Shown: positions 24,921-33,321 of the stretch, in pieces | Numbering within the stretch: the first letter of the stretch is position 1 | Layout of the letters: each line of letters begins with the position of its first letter | NCBI GenBank assembly: GCA_017459675.1 | Contig: JAFUCM010000003.1 | Coordinates: 1 to 52,548 of the forward strand | Reading direction: 5' to 3' | Source: Eubacterium sp. | Lineage (GTDB): Bacteria > Bacillota > Clostridia > Lachnospirales > Lachnospiraceae | Length of the DNA: 52,548 nt | Program-made: the position numbers and the translations under genes | Notes under the pieces: generated by a model | What the model was told of the DNA's origin: nothing | Seen by the model: only the letters and a program-made list of their open reading frames with translations | Databases searched by the model: none

Positions 24921-25528
24921 CCCAGCGAAAGCACCGCCATCAGAATCGGCACACTCAGATGGATATTGGCCCCGCTGATCCAGCTCCCGGACTGTCTGTA
25001 TGCGACCCGCTCACCTGTTTTCAGATATCTGCCGACATAATCGCCCAGATACTGCAGCCGCTCGGATCCGCTTCTGCAGGCCGCCATAATACCGACAGAG
25101 ATAACCGCGCCAAACAGTGCTGTCCGCCAGACACATCCAAAGCTGTTCCGCGCACCGGTGAGCATCCCCAGAACAATCAGCAGCTTGATGTCTGCGCCGC
25201 CGATCATCCGGAAGTAGTATAGCCACCCGAGCAGAAGAACCGGGATCAGTCCTCCGAAGAAAGCATCCCTGACCGTAAGCAGCACAACTTTCCACCCGGC
25301 CGGAATCTGCATGCCGGAGGCCCTCTGTATCACCTCTGCCATTACCGGATCATCCGGCAGCCACAGCCGGGTGAGCCGCACTGCTCTGACCGCGATTACG
25401 ATCCTGAAACATATGACTGCTGCCATGCACACCAGCAGATATCTGTTTGTGATTTTTCTGTGCTTCAGATCCTGAACCATTGCACCGGCAGCAATCAAAG
25501 TTCCAAGCATCATCATTCCGAACGTCAT
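24914..25528 (-). CDS. A24-type prepilin peptidase (first gene of the Tad operon)
   Basis: 204 residues from the ATG at 25526-25528 (GGGAG upstream); the frame stays open to 25621 but the extra residues look non-native. Catalytic Asp residues are in MVQDLKHRKITNRY and MIGGADIKLLIVLG (G-G-A-D, the variant of G-x-G-D). Six helices, no methyltransferase domain. Compared with the second peptidase (18135) it is longer and keeps the loop between helices 2 and 3. It is the first gene after the promoter at 25635-25664. Confidence 0.88.
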   Translation of the reverse strand: MTFGMMMLGTLIAAGAMVQDLKHRKITNRYLLVCMAAVICFRIVIAVRAVRLTRLWLPDDPVMAEVIQRASGMQIPAGWKVVLLTVRDAFFGGLIPVLLLGWLYYFRMIGGADIKLLIVLGMLTGARNSFGCVWRTALFGAVISVGIMAACRSGSERLQYLGDYVGRYLKTGERVAYRQSGSWISGANIHLSVPILMAVLSLGI

Positions 25529-25634
25529 ATTTTCTCCCTTCTCTCTTCTGACAGGTGCATAGATCGTTCTTCCTTTCCATCCCGTGAAACCCCATATGCC
25601 CTGTTGCCGTCTTATGTTCACTGATTATGTCGAT

Positions 25635-25664
25635 ATATTAGCACCGCATTATGTTACCTGTCAA
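25635..25664 (-). promoter_or_regulatory. Promoter of the Tad operon (extended -10)
   Basis: On the minus strand TTGACA (25659-25664) and TAATAT (25635-25640) are spaced by 18 nt, with TG one base before the -10. Leader of about 100 nt to the first ATG. Confidence 0.75.
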
Positions 25665-25722
25665 GAATAAAATTATGTAACTTCACGTCGGGGTCTGTGA
25701 TCGCGCACGGGCAGCTGCGGAA

Positions 25723-25751
25723 TTGCTTCACCGGCCGCAAAAGTGTATAAT
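25723..25751 (+). promoter_or_regulatory. Promoter of gldA
   Basis: TTGCTT at 25723-25728 and TATAAT at 25746-25751 with a 17-nt spacer. The gene starts 72 nt after the -10. Confidence 0.7.
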
Positions 25752-25823
25752 AGAAAAAGTGGATTTACCCGCACTGGTTAGAACATCATCTGGTTTTCAT
25801 TTTTCAACAAGGAGGGTTTTTAC

Positions 25824-26918
25824 ATGTCATCAATTTTTATTTCTCCGTCACGCTATGTACAGGGCGCAGGCGAGATGAACAATCTGGGAAATTATGCAGA
25901 AAAGCTTGGAAAAAAGGCACTCTGCCTGATCTCAAAGGGCGGTTACAGCCGGCAGGGCGCGCAGATTGAAGAGAGCTTCCGCGAGACATCTGCAGAAGTT
26001 ACATTTGAAATGTTCAACGGGGAATGTTCCAAAAATGAAATCAACCGCGTCGGTGCGATTGTTCAGGAAAAAGGATGTGATGTGATCATTGGTGTCGGCG
26101 GCGGCAAAATTTTTGATACGGCAAAAGCCGTTGCATATTATGCAGGCGCGCCTGTTATTGTTTGCCCGACGATCGCTTCGACAGATGCACCGTGCTCGGC
26201 ACTCTCTGTTATTTACACAGACGATGGTGTCTTTGAAGAATACTTCTTTATGCCGGCCAATCCGAATCTGGTTCTGATGGATACAGAAATCATCGCGAAA
26301 AGTCCAGTCCGCATGACCGTTTCCGGCATGGGTGATGCCATGGCCACCTATTTTGAGGCGCGTGCCTGCGCTGTATCCGGCGCGACATCCTGTGCCGGCG
26401 GAAAAACCGGCGTAGCGGCACTCGGCATCGCAAAGCTCTGCTACGATACGCTGATTGCGGAGGGTGTCAAGGCAAAGCTGGCAGTGGAGGCAGGCGCATG
26501 CACACCTTCTGTTGAAAAAATCATCGAGGCAAATACACTGCTCTCCGGCATCGGATTTGAGTCCGGCGGTCTGGCAGGCGCACATGCGATTCACGACGGC
26601 CTGACAGTACTTCCCGAGTGTCATCACATGCAGCACGGTGAAAAAGTTAATTTCGGCACGCTGACACAGCTGGTTCTGGAAAATGTTTCCGAAGAAGAGA
26701 TTTCTGACATCCTTGACTGGATGACAGCTGTCGGTCTGCCGGTCACCTTCGAAGAACTCGGTATCACCGACACTTCCAGAGAACATCTGATGCCTGCGGC
26801 AGAGGCAGCATGTGCTGAAAATGACACGATGCACAATATGCCATTTGAAGTAACACCCGAAAGCGTCTACAATGCAATGCTCGCTGCAGATGCATACGGC
26901 CGCGCAGCGCTGGAGTGA
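25824..26918 (+). CDS. gldA: Glycerol dehydrogenase (iron-containing ADH family type)
   Basis: 364 residues, the usual length. It starts SSIFISPSRYVQGAGEM, has the NAD-binding VIIGVGGGKIFDTAKAVAYY and PTIASTDAPCSALSVIY, and the zinc ligands in GMGDAMATYFEARAC (Asp), AGAHAIHDGL (His) and HHMQHGEKVNFGT (His). The enzyme oxidises glycerol to dihydroxyacetone with NAD+. The ribosome binding site AAGGAGGG is excellent. It stands alone between a promoter and a strong terminator; no dihydroxyacetone kinase is close. Confidence 0.95.
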   Translation: MSSIFISPSRYVQGAGEMNNLGNYAEKLGKKALCLISKGGYSRQGAQIEESFRETSAEVTFEMFNGECSKNEINRVGAIVQEKGCDVIIGVGGGKIFDTAKAVAYYAGAPVIVCPTIASTDAPCSALSVIYTDDGVFEEYFFMPANPNLVLMDTEIIAKSPVRMTVSGMGDAMATYFEARACAVSGATSCAGGKTGVAALGIAKLCYDTLIAEGVKAKLAVEAGACTPSVEKIIEANTLLSGIGFESGGLAGAHAIHDGLTVLPECHHMQHGEKVNFGTLTQLVLENVSEEEISDILDWMTAVGLPVTFEELGITDTSREHLMPAAEAACAENDTMHNMPFEVTPESVYNAMLAADAYGRAALE

Positions 26919-26992
26919 TAATTCAATTTGACAATTATCTGTTTATCATCTGTCAGACGACTGTCATCCAAATGATTGTGTATAAAGCAAAA

Positions 26993-27017
26993 AATCCGGC
27001 TCATGCCGGATTTTTTT
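26993..27017. terminator. Bidirectional terminator between gldA and the YczE-like gene
   Basis: AATCCGGC/GCCGGATT with loop TCAT, preceded by five A and followed by TTTTT. It serves both converging genes. Confidence 0.9.
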
Positions 27018-27022
27018 GTTTT

Positions 27023-27715
27023 TCAACTGCTCTCCTGTCTGTTTCTCCCCCCTGCTCTTTGCAGCAGGTTCAGAAAAGAGTGTGCAATTGATCCCGCAAT
27101 CAATGCAGTGATCACGGTACCTTCCCGCACCCCGCGGATCTGTCCGAAATACAACCAGGATATCATAATCGCAAGTCCGCAGAGTGTCACGTCAAATATT
27201 GTCTTAATCTTCCCAAAGTCATGTCCATACGTCTCGCTGATGACTTTAATGACAGCCTCTGCCGGCAGAACAATAACATCTGCTGTGACCTCCATCGCGA
27301 CACCGGCGCCGAATACAATGCATCCCAGAAGTAAAAATGCAATCTGCTGCCAGTAAGCATGAAACTGTACAAACTGCAGCACCAGCAGAACTCCGTCTAT
27401 CGAAGAACTGAACAGAAATGCCGCAGGGACCTGCAGGATCAGCCGTATGATGCTTCGGGGTGTCTCCAGCCGGCCGTGTCTGTAAAGAATCACTGCCTGT
27501 GCAATCACCATGCATATGTTAACAGAAAACGCAAAGGTCCCAAGACTCGGCGGAAAGATAAACGATAACACATACGCGAAACTGGTTGTCGCACTCGTCC
27601 CGAGGCCCGCCTTTGTAATCATGCCGACGCCGCTGCCTACCAGAAAAACACCCACAATAAACAGCGCAATACGCCGGATATTCTCTTTATTTATATAATC
27701 TGTTTCCGTCTTCAT
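27023..27715 (-). CDS. YczE/DUF6198-type integral membrane protein
   Basis: 230 residues from the ATG at 27713-27715; a TTG at 27742 would add nine residues. Five to six membrane helices. The first carries GSGVGMITKAGLGTSATTSFAYVLS, the glycine-rich opening of the YczE/YitT-like group, and later VFGAGVAMEVTADVIVLPAEAVIKVIS. The physiological role of these proteins is unknown. The C-terminus is basic and cytoplasmic. Its mRNA end is served by the shared terminator. Confidence 0.85.
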   Translation of the reverse strand: MKTETDYINKENIRRIALFIVGVFLVGSGVGMITKAGLGTSATTSFAYVLSFIFPPSLGTFAFSVNICMVIAQAVILYRHGRLETPRSIIRLILQVPAAFLFSSSIDGVLLVLQFVQFHAYWQQIAFLLLGCIVFGAGVAMEVTADVIVLPAEAVIKVISETYGHDFGKIKTIFDVTLCGLAIMISWLYFGQIRGVREGTVITALIAGSIAHSFLNLLQRAGGRNRQESS

Positions 27716-27831
27716 GTTCCGTGTCTTGAGATCTCTTTCCAATTCTTTTCTGTCTGTTTTTCAAGTCCCGCCCGGCGGCGCCTGACGCCCCTGAGGCGGC
27801 ACTCCTGCGAAAGGAAACGGTTCCACTGTGT

Positions 27832-28581
27832 TTAGAACAGCAGCTGCGCGAGGTGTTTCCCGTCTGCTCCGCCCAGCAGCAGACCTTCCAGACAATAGTG
27901 GCAATAGCACACGACCGGTATTTTCCCGAATTTACCGCAGTATTCTTCCATGATCCGTTTCTGTTCTGCTTCTGTATGCGGAACAAATTTCCCGGCTGCA
28001 CCCTCTACATAATGCTTCGGCGCGAGTTTCGGGTTGCGCGGCGGCTGCGGACGATACAGTGAGTTGCCGCAGAACTCCGTCTCCGCATGATTCGCATCCG
28101 TCTCGCGGATTGTAAAATGCATCTTTTCCAGCAGACTCCGCACGGCCGCCTGCTCATCTGCGCGGTCCCTGGACCGCCAGCAGTCCTGTACAAATACTTC
28201 CTGCCCATGATAATCCGGAAACAGAAAGGCATCATCCCTGTCAATCAGCTCCCAGAGTGAAAATACAGAAACACCCGGATGCATCTCGTCGATGATGTTG
28301 TTGCAGTTATGACAGAGGGAATAGACGCTGTCGCCCGGCCGGAATATACCCGAATCAGGAAGCCGGCGCCATTTCTCACGCGCATCTTCCGACGGCATTC
28401 TCTCCTCGAATTCCTGAATCTTATACTTTTGAACACAGCAGCGCACGATATTCATCGCACCTTTTGAATCACCGGCAACCTCTGCCTGATCACCGAACCG
28501 TGTTCGGATATAATTCTGGATCCGAAAGCTCAGCTCCGGATATTTTGAAGTAAATACACAGCTTGCGATGTAGAAATTCAA
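27832..28581 (-). CDS. Conserved Cys-rich protein of unknown function
   Basis: 249 residues, soluble. Eight or more Cys: IASCVF near the start, VRCCVQK, YSLCHNCNNII, VQDCWR, EFCGNS, and near the end EEYCGKF and VVCYCHYCLEGLL. SLCHNCNN and CYCHYC are C-x2-C type pairs that suggest a metal or iron-sulfur site, and the spacing recalls the CCG-type modules of heterodisulfide-reductase-like proteins (weak resemblance). No membrane segment and no signal peptide. It lies 117 nt upstream of the YczE-like gene on the same strand and is divergent from the TraX-like gene. Function not known. Confidence 0.75.
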   Translation of the reverse strand: MNFYIASCVFTSKYPELSFRIQNYIRTRFGDQAEVAGDSKGAMNIVRCCVQKYKIQEFEERMPSEDAREKWRRLPDSGIFRPGDSVYSLCHNCNNIIDEMHPGVSVFSLWELIDRDDAFLFPDYHGQEVFVQDCWRSRDRADEQAAVRSLLEKMHFTIRETDANHAETEFCGNSLYRPQPPRNPKLAPKHYVEGAAGKFVPHTEAEQKRIMEEYCGKFGKIPVVCYCHYCLEGLLLGGADGKHLAQLLF

Positions 28582-28594
28582 CTTTCATTTCCCC

Positions 28595-28622
28595 TTTACA
28601 AAAAAGACATTAAATTTATAAT
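28595..28622 (+). promoter_or_regulatory. Promoter immediately before the TraX-like gene
   Basis: TTTACA (28595-28600), 16-nt spacer, TATAAT (28617-28622). Only 6 nt separate the -10 from the ATG, so transcription would begin at or next to the start codon. Confidence 0.65.
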
Positions 28623-28628
28623 ATTCTT

Positions 28629-29378
28629 ATGATCAGCAAAAGTAAAGATAACCAGACCTTTCAGCTCACCGGACGCGCTCTCAAATGGATCGCGTGTATT
28701 TGTATGCTCGCAGATCACTTTGCAAAATGTTTTTCATTGAACGGCGTATCATATTTCCTGCTCAGTGACCTGATTGGCAGGATTACCTTCCCGGTTTTCT
28801 GCATGCTGCTGGCGGAAGGCTTCTTTCACACCCGCAGGCGCTCCCGCTACATCCTGCGCGTGCTGCTGCTGGCACTTCTTTCCGAAATTCCATTCGATCT
28901 CGCAATTTTTCATAATATTTGCGACTGGTCCGCACAGAACACCTGTTTCACACTTGTTCTCGGACTTTTGATGTTCTCTGTTTTAGAATGGATCCGGTCA
29001 AATCCGGACCGCGATTACCGGCTTGGCAGCCTTCTGCAGATTGCAGCCATACTGCTCTTTGCCACTGCTTCGTGCCTGCTGCACACAGATTATCAGGCAA
29101 ACGGAATTGCTGCACTGGCAGTGTTCTATTATGGTTTCACAGGACTTTCGCAGGAGACAGAGAACCGTCCCCTGTCTCCAAAAAGAGGCATCACCGCAGC
29201 AGCGGCGTGCCTCTGTCTGAATATTTATCAGTTTTACAATGCAGGTGCATTTCTGTCGGTACTGCCCCTGTCCCTTTACAACGGACAGCGCGGCAAAATT
29301 TCCCGCTTCGGGAAATACGCGTTCTACCTGTTCTACCCCCTGCACCTGCTTGTTCTTGTGCTTCTGCACATAATATAA
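28629..29378 (+). CDS. TraX-family membrane acetyltransferase-like protein
   Basis: 249 residues with about eight membrane helices. Conserved TraX features: LTGRALKWIACICMLADHFAKCF at the start with the D-H pair, LIGRITFPVFCMLLAEGFFHTRR, and RYILRVLLLALLSEIPFDLAIF. TraX acetylates F-pilin in E. coli plasmids; chromosomal homologues in Clostridia are probably acyltransferases for cell-surface molecules. No Shine-Dalgarno sequence is visible and the -10 box ends 6 nt before the ATG. Its last about 50 codons recur in the chimeric pseudogene at 36746-37084 (39 identical bases, 29237-29275). Confidence 0.9.
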   Translation: MISKSKDNQTFQLTGRALKWIACICMLADHFAKCFSLNGVSYFLLSDLIGRITFPVFCMLLAEGFFHTRRRSRYILRVLLLALLSEIPFDLAIFHNICDWSAQNTCFTLVLGLLMFSVLEWIRSNPDRDYRLGSLLQIAAILLFATASCLLHTDYQANGIAALAVFYYGFTGLSQETENRPLSPKRGITAAAACLCLNIYQFYNAGAFLSVLPLSLYNGQRGKISRFGKYAFYLFYPLHLLVLVLLHII

Positions 29379-29457
29379 GTCATTGATTTTTCAAGAATTC
29401 AGGCGTGGCTCTCCCGTTTCGACAGGCACCGTCCATGGGACATTCCTGCTGGGCTTG

Positions 29458-30159
29458 TTATATATCTCTCATTCTCTCATCGACATAGGCCAGATGGTGA
29501 ATCATCTCCTCTTCAGCCAGTCCTGCGTCATGCTTTTCGAGCGCATCGATAATTGCCTTATGTCCCCGGTTTGCAATATCCCACCGACGAACAAACGGCA
29601 TCTCATTAAAATAATAAATATTCGAACTGATAATCGGCAGTACAATCGGCATTGCCAGATTCCCGCAGCTTTCCGCAATACAGTGATGGAATTTGACATC
29701 ATAGTCCGTACACACCTGATAATCATCCATATGTTCATCAATCAGGCGCGTATATTCGCGCATTTCTTCCAGCTTTTCCCCGCTGATTATCCGTGCCGCT
29801 TTTCGAATTGCGTACCGCTCGAGCAGAAACCGTATTTCAAACAAATCCTCGACCAGTCCTGTCTTGTCCGAAACAAAATTAAACCCGAACGGATCATCCG
29901 TCACACCGATTTTATCACTGACAAAGGTTCCCTTTGCACGCCGGATTTCCACTACATTTCGTGAGACCAGAATCTTTACCGCCTCACGGATTGTTCCGCG
30001 GCCAACATTAAACAGCTCGCTCAGTTCGAATTCACTGGGAAGACGATCTCCTGCCTGCAGTCCGTTTTCTGTAATATAGTCCACCAGCCTGTTTGCCGTC
30101 TGACCAGCCAGCGTTGTTCTTCTCGTCCCTTCCTTCATTGTGATATAATCTGTCGCCAT
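29458..30159 (-). CDS. FadR-subfamily GntR transcriptional regulator
   Basis: 233 residues from the ATG at 30157-30159 (GGAG 6 nt upstream); an ATG at 30171 is also possible. N-terminal winged helix with the GntR signature DRLPSEFELSELFNVGRGTIREAVKILVSRNVVEIRRAKGTFVS, then an FCD effector domain with metal-type ligands in KFHHCIAESCGN (His, His) and NRGHKAIIDALEKHD (His). It is encoded downstream of the TRAP genes on the same strand. The ACGT-N3-ACGT sites in the divergent promoter region 34447-34679 fit the G-T-N3-A-C core bound by this subfamily. Confidence 0.92.
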   Translation of the reverse strand: MATDYITMKEGTRRTTLAGQTANRLVDYITENGLQAGDRLPSEFELSELFNVGRGTIREAVKILVSRNVVEIRRAKGTFVSDKIGVTDDPFGFNFVSDKTGLVEDLFEIRFLLERYAIRKAARIISGEKLEEMREYTRLIDEHMDDYQVCTDYDVKFHHCIAESCGNLAMPIVLPIISSNIYYFNEMPFVRRWDIANRGHKAIIDALEKHDAGLAEEEMIHHLAYVDERMRDI

Positions 30160-30312
30160 TCGGATCTCCATCTTTCCGTTTTATCAACGGCTTTTTCTAT
30201 CTATATTCGATCTGTCTTTTCTCCCGGCGAGTCTGCCTTGTTTCTCCTGCAAATCGCAAGACTAATTCTACTACATTTTTTTCCGTATCACAAGTTTTCA
30301 TAAAATCCATCT

Positions 30313-30342
30313 GGCCTGCCGGTTTCCTATTTCCGACAGGCC
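30313..30342 (-). terminator. Terminator of the TRAP transporter operon
   Basis: GGCCTGCCGG/CCGACAGGCC, a 10-bp stem with one mismatch, 11 nt after the DctM stop. On the minus strand it is followed by AGATGGATTTTAT, a weak T tract. Confidence 0.6.
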
Positions 30343-30353
30343 TGACCGTTTTC

Positions 30354-31634
30354 TTATTTTAACAGACTTGGAAGTGCAAGTGAAAATCCGGGTATGTATG
30401 TGATGACCAGCAGCAGCAAAATCGAAATCAGCAGAAGTCTGATCAAATGACTGTTTACAACCTTTTCGATCTTACCGCCGTGAATACCGGCAGCCACAAA
30501 CAGATTGACGCCCAGCGGCGGCGTGATCTGTCCGATCGCAAGGTTTACAATCATAATAATACCAAAATGAACAACATTGATCCCCATTGCATTTACGATC
30601 GGAAGAAAGATCGGCGCCGTGATCATGATCGCGGCATTTGTCTCCATGAATGTGCCCATAACCAGCAGAACAACATTTACGATCAACAGGAATACAATCG
30701 AATTGGATGTCAATCCTGTAATCGTGGACGCAATCCGGGCGGGAATCATTCCGCGTGTCATCAGATATCCGAACGCAGCCGCGCCGGCGATGATGAACAT
30801 GACCATGGCAGAATTGACCATTGCCTGCTTTATCATGCCCGGAAGATCCCGTATGCTGAGTTCTTTAAATACAAAGATACTGATGATCAGTCCGTAAAAC
30901 AGCGCGACGCAGGATGCTTCTGTCGGTGTGAAGATACCGCCGTAGATACCGCCGAGAATGATCACCGGCATCAGAAGCGCCCAGGCCGCTTCCCGGAACG
31001 CCTTCCACACTTCTCCCGGAGAAGCCTTCTGATTGCTCGCCTTATATCCGTTCTTTCTGCCCAGCCAGAACGCATACAGGCACATGCCGAGCGCCAGCAG
31101 AATTCCCGGAACCACGCCTGCCATAAACATGGCGCCGATAGAAGCGCCCGTTGCAACGCCATAGGTAATCATCGGAATAGACGGCGGAATGATGCAGCCC
31201 AGATAACCGGAGCTGGCACTGACCGCGAGTGAAAAGCCCTCGTCATAGCCGGATTTAATCATGGCCGGAACCAGAATCCCGCCGATCGCCGCGACGGTCG
31301 CCGCCGAAGATCCTGTCAATGCGCCGAAAAAGGTCGATACAATGATGGTAACAATCGCAAGACCGCCATGCATATTTCCCAGCAGCAGATTCGCAAGATT
31401 GATCAGACGTTTGGATATGCCGCCTTTTTCCATCAGCAGACCCGCCAGCATAAAGAACGGAATCGCCATCAGTGAAAATGAATCAACCGCGGTAAAGAAA
31501 CGCTGCGTTACGACGATCGGGGTAACATCTGTCGTACATACCAGTGTCACGAGTGTCGCCCCTGACAAAGCCAGGGCGATCGGTGTTCCGACAGCAATCA
31601 GAAGAATTAATACGCCAAACAGCATAAGACTCAT
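30354..31634 (-). CDS. dctM: TRAP transporter large permease (DctM)
   Basis: 426 residues, about 12 membrane helices. Typical marks: ALSGATLVTLV, FFMLAGLLMEKGGISKRLINLANLLLG, TGSSAATVAAIGGILVPAMIKSGYDEGFSLAVSASSGYLGCIIPPSIPMI and GIIMIVNLAIGQITPPLGVNLFVA. It is the Na+-driven channel unit of a tripartite carrier. The ATG overlaps the DctQ stop by 4 nt. Confidence 0.96.
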   Translation of the reverse strand: MSLMLFGVLILLIAVGTPIALALSGATLVTLVCTTDVTPIVVTQRFFTAVDSFSLMAIPFFMLAGLLMEKGGISKRLINLANLLLGNMHGGLAIVTIIVSTFFGALTGSSAATVAAIGGILVPAMIKSGYDEGFSLAVSASSGYLGCIIPPSIPMITYGVATGASIGAMFMAGVVPGILLALGMCLYAFWLGRKNGYKASNQKASPGEVWKAFREAAWALLMPVIILGGIYGGIFTPTEASCVALFYGLIISIFVFKELSIRDLPGMIKQAMVNSAMVMFIIAGAAAFGYLMTRGMIPARIASTITGLTSNSIVFLLIVNVVLLVMGTFMETNAAIMITAPIFLPIVNAMGINVVHFGIIMIVNLAIGQITPPLGVNLFVAAGIHGGKIEKVVNSHLIRLLLISILLLLVITYIPGFSLALPSLLK

Positions 31635-32155
31635 TTTGCTCCACCTCCCAGACCCGCATCGTTCGGAACGTTGTTCTTTGATCCGTCATTTTGCGATAAT
31701 ACTTTGATATTTATCTGCAGCGACCGCAGGGTACTCATGAAAAGACCCACGATCAATCCGGCATAAACAATGTACATCGGAATCCGCATGGCAGGAGATA
31801 CCTGACCGGTTTCCCGGATACCCGCCGTAATCATGATTGACAGCCCCGTAAGCACTGCGTACATGACAGTTGCCAGAATACTTGTGATTTTTTTAATGAT
31901 CTTTCCGGTTTTCTCAGGAAATGCGTTGACAAGCGCGTCTACACCGATATGAGACCCCTGTTTCACACCGGCACTGATTCCCACAAAAATCAACCAGACC
32001 ATGCAATAGCGCGCCAGTTCTTCGCACCAGCTGGCAGGTATCCGGACCGTATTGCGGTTAACCACCTGAATCAGGATGGAGACCGCCATGACACAAGCAA
32101 AAACCGTGCACAATATGTCCTCTATTTTATCCAATATATTATTCAGTATTTTCAT
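31631..32155 (-). CDS. dctQ: TRAP transporter small permease (DctQ)
   Basis: 174 residues with four membrane helices. RIPASWCEELARYCMVWLIFVGISAGVKQGSHIGVDALV is the signature region of the DctQ family. The C-terminal tail is soluble. The 4-nt overlap with DctM shows translational coupling. Confidence 0.95.
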   Translation of the reverse strand: MKILNNILDKIEDILCTVFACVMAVSILIQVVNRNTVRIPASWCEELARYCMVWLIFVGISAGVKQGSHIGVDALVNAFPEKTGKIIKKITSILATVMYAVLTGLSIMITAGIRETGQVSPAMRIPMYIVYAGLIVGLFMSTLRSLQINIKVLSQNDGSKNNVPNDAGLGGGAK

Positions 32156-32243
32156 CTAGAACCCTTTCTTCGTCTTTACAGCGCACCCGATATCATCTCC
32201 GGTGTCACAGAACAGGTTTGTCTTCCATCATGCTTTCAGATAT

Positions 32244-33251
32244 TTAAGAAGCTGCTTTTTCATTAATGCGTTCCAGAAGTTCAGCTCCGATTCTGTCACG
32301 GTATTTGTCGTATACCGGCTGGACGGCCTCTTTCCAGAGTGCCTTATCAATGTCCGTAATGATATTGACACCTTCGTCCAGAAGTTTCTGCATGTATTCA
32401 TCGTCACTGTCCTGGCTGAGCTGCCGCTCATAAGGCGTAACTTCACGGATTGCCTCCAGCAGAATTTCCTGATATTCAGGAGATAATTTGTTCAGACTTT
32501 TTTCACTCATAACAACCGGAGCTGCGGCATAGAAATGTCCGGTAAGCGAAATATGTTTATTGACTTCATGGATCTTGTTCTGATAAATGATCGCCAGCGG
32601 ATTTTCCTGTCCGTCAATGGTTCCCTGCTGAAGTGCCGTATAGACCTCACCCCATGCCATCGGGATCGCGTTTGCACCCAGCGTGGTAAATGAATCCACC
32701 TGCAGCTCATTTTCCAGTGTGCGCAGTTTCAGTCCTTTTACATCTTCCGGGACAACAACATCTTTTTTGCTGTTGCTGATATTCCGGAAGCCATTTTCCC
32801 AGAAATCAACACCGACCAGCATGCTTTCGCCGAGACTGTCAAGCAATTCCCTGCCGATCTCGCTGTCCAGAACCTTATAAGCCTGTTCTCTGTCATCAAA
32901 AATAAACGGAAGATCCAGTGCCATAAATGCCGGCGAGAAACTTGCCAGCGCACCGGTTGACATACAGCTTAAGTCAACAATGCCAAGCTGCATTCCCTCG
33001 ATGACATCACGCTCATTTCCAAGCGTACTGTTTCCAAAAACCTCCAGGCGGAGTCCGCCGTCTGTCCGCTCTTCTACCAGCTCCGCCACCTTCAGCCATG
33101 CCTGGTGATACGCATGGCTTTCGGTCAGGACATGTGCGACAGTCAGTGTTACCGACTCTTTCTTCTGTCCTTCTCCGCAGCCTGCAAAAAGTGTTCCACA
33201 GAGGAGAATTCCAACAAGAAAAATGACTGTCCATTTTCTTCTCCGCTTCAT
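32244..33251 (-). CDS. dctP: TRAP transporter substrate-binding lipoprotein (DctP)
   Basis: 335 residues. Lipobox LLCGTLFAGCGEG gives a lipidated Cys near residue 25. The binding domain has HVLTESHAYHQAWLKVAELVEERTDGGLRLEVFGNSTLGNERDVIEGMQLGIVDL and GLKLRTLENELQVDSFTTLGANAIPMAWGEVYTALQQGTIDGQENP, where the Arg after GLKL is the conserved carboxylate clamp of sugar-acid TRAP proteins. The ligand is therefore probably an acidic sugar, but it is not identified. Confidence 0.95.
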   Translation of the reverse strand: MKRRRKWTVIFLVGILLCGTLFAGCGEGQKKESVTLTVAHVLTESHAYHQAWLKVAELVEERTDGGLRLEVFGNSTLGNERDVIEGMQLGIVDLSCMSTGALASFSPAFMALDLPFIFDDREQAYKVLDSEIGRELLDSLGESMLVGVDFWENGFRNISNSKKDVVVPEDVKGLKLRTLENELQVDSFTTLGANAIPMAWGEVYTALQQGTIDGQENPLAIIYQNKIHEVNKHISLTGHFYAAAPVVMSEKSLNKLSPEYQEILLEAIREVTPYERQLSQDSDDEYMQKLLDEGVNIITDIDKALWKEAVQPVYDKYRDRIGAELLERINEKAAS

Positions 33252-33321
33252 ATATATTTTCCTTTCATGATTATCATGTTGTCTTCAATGGCTGCTCCAC
33301 TGAATATGTCTGCCGGCTTTA

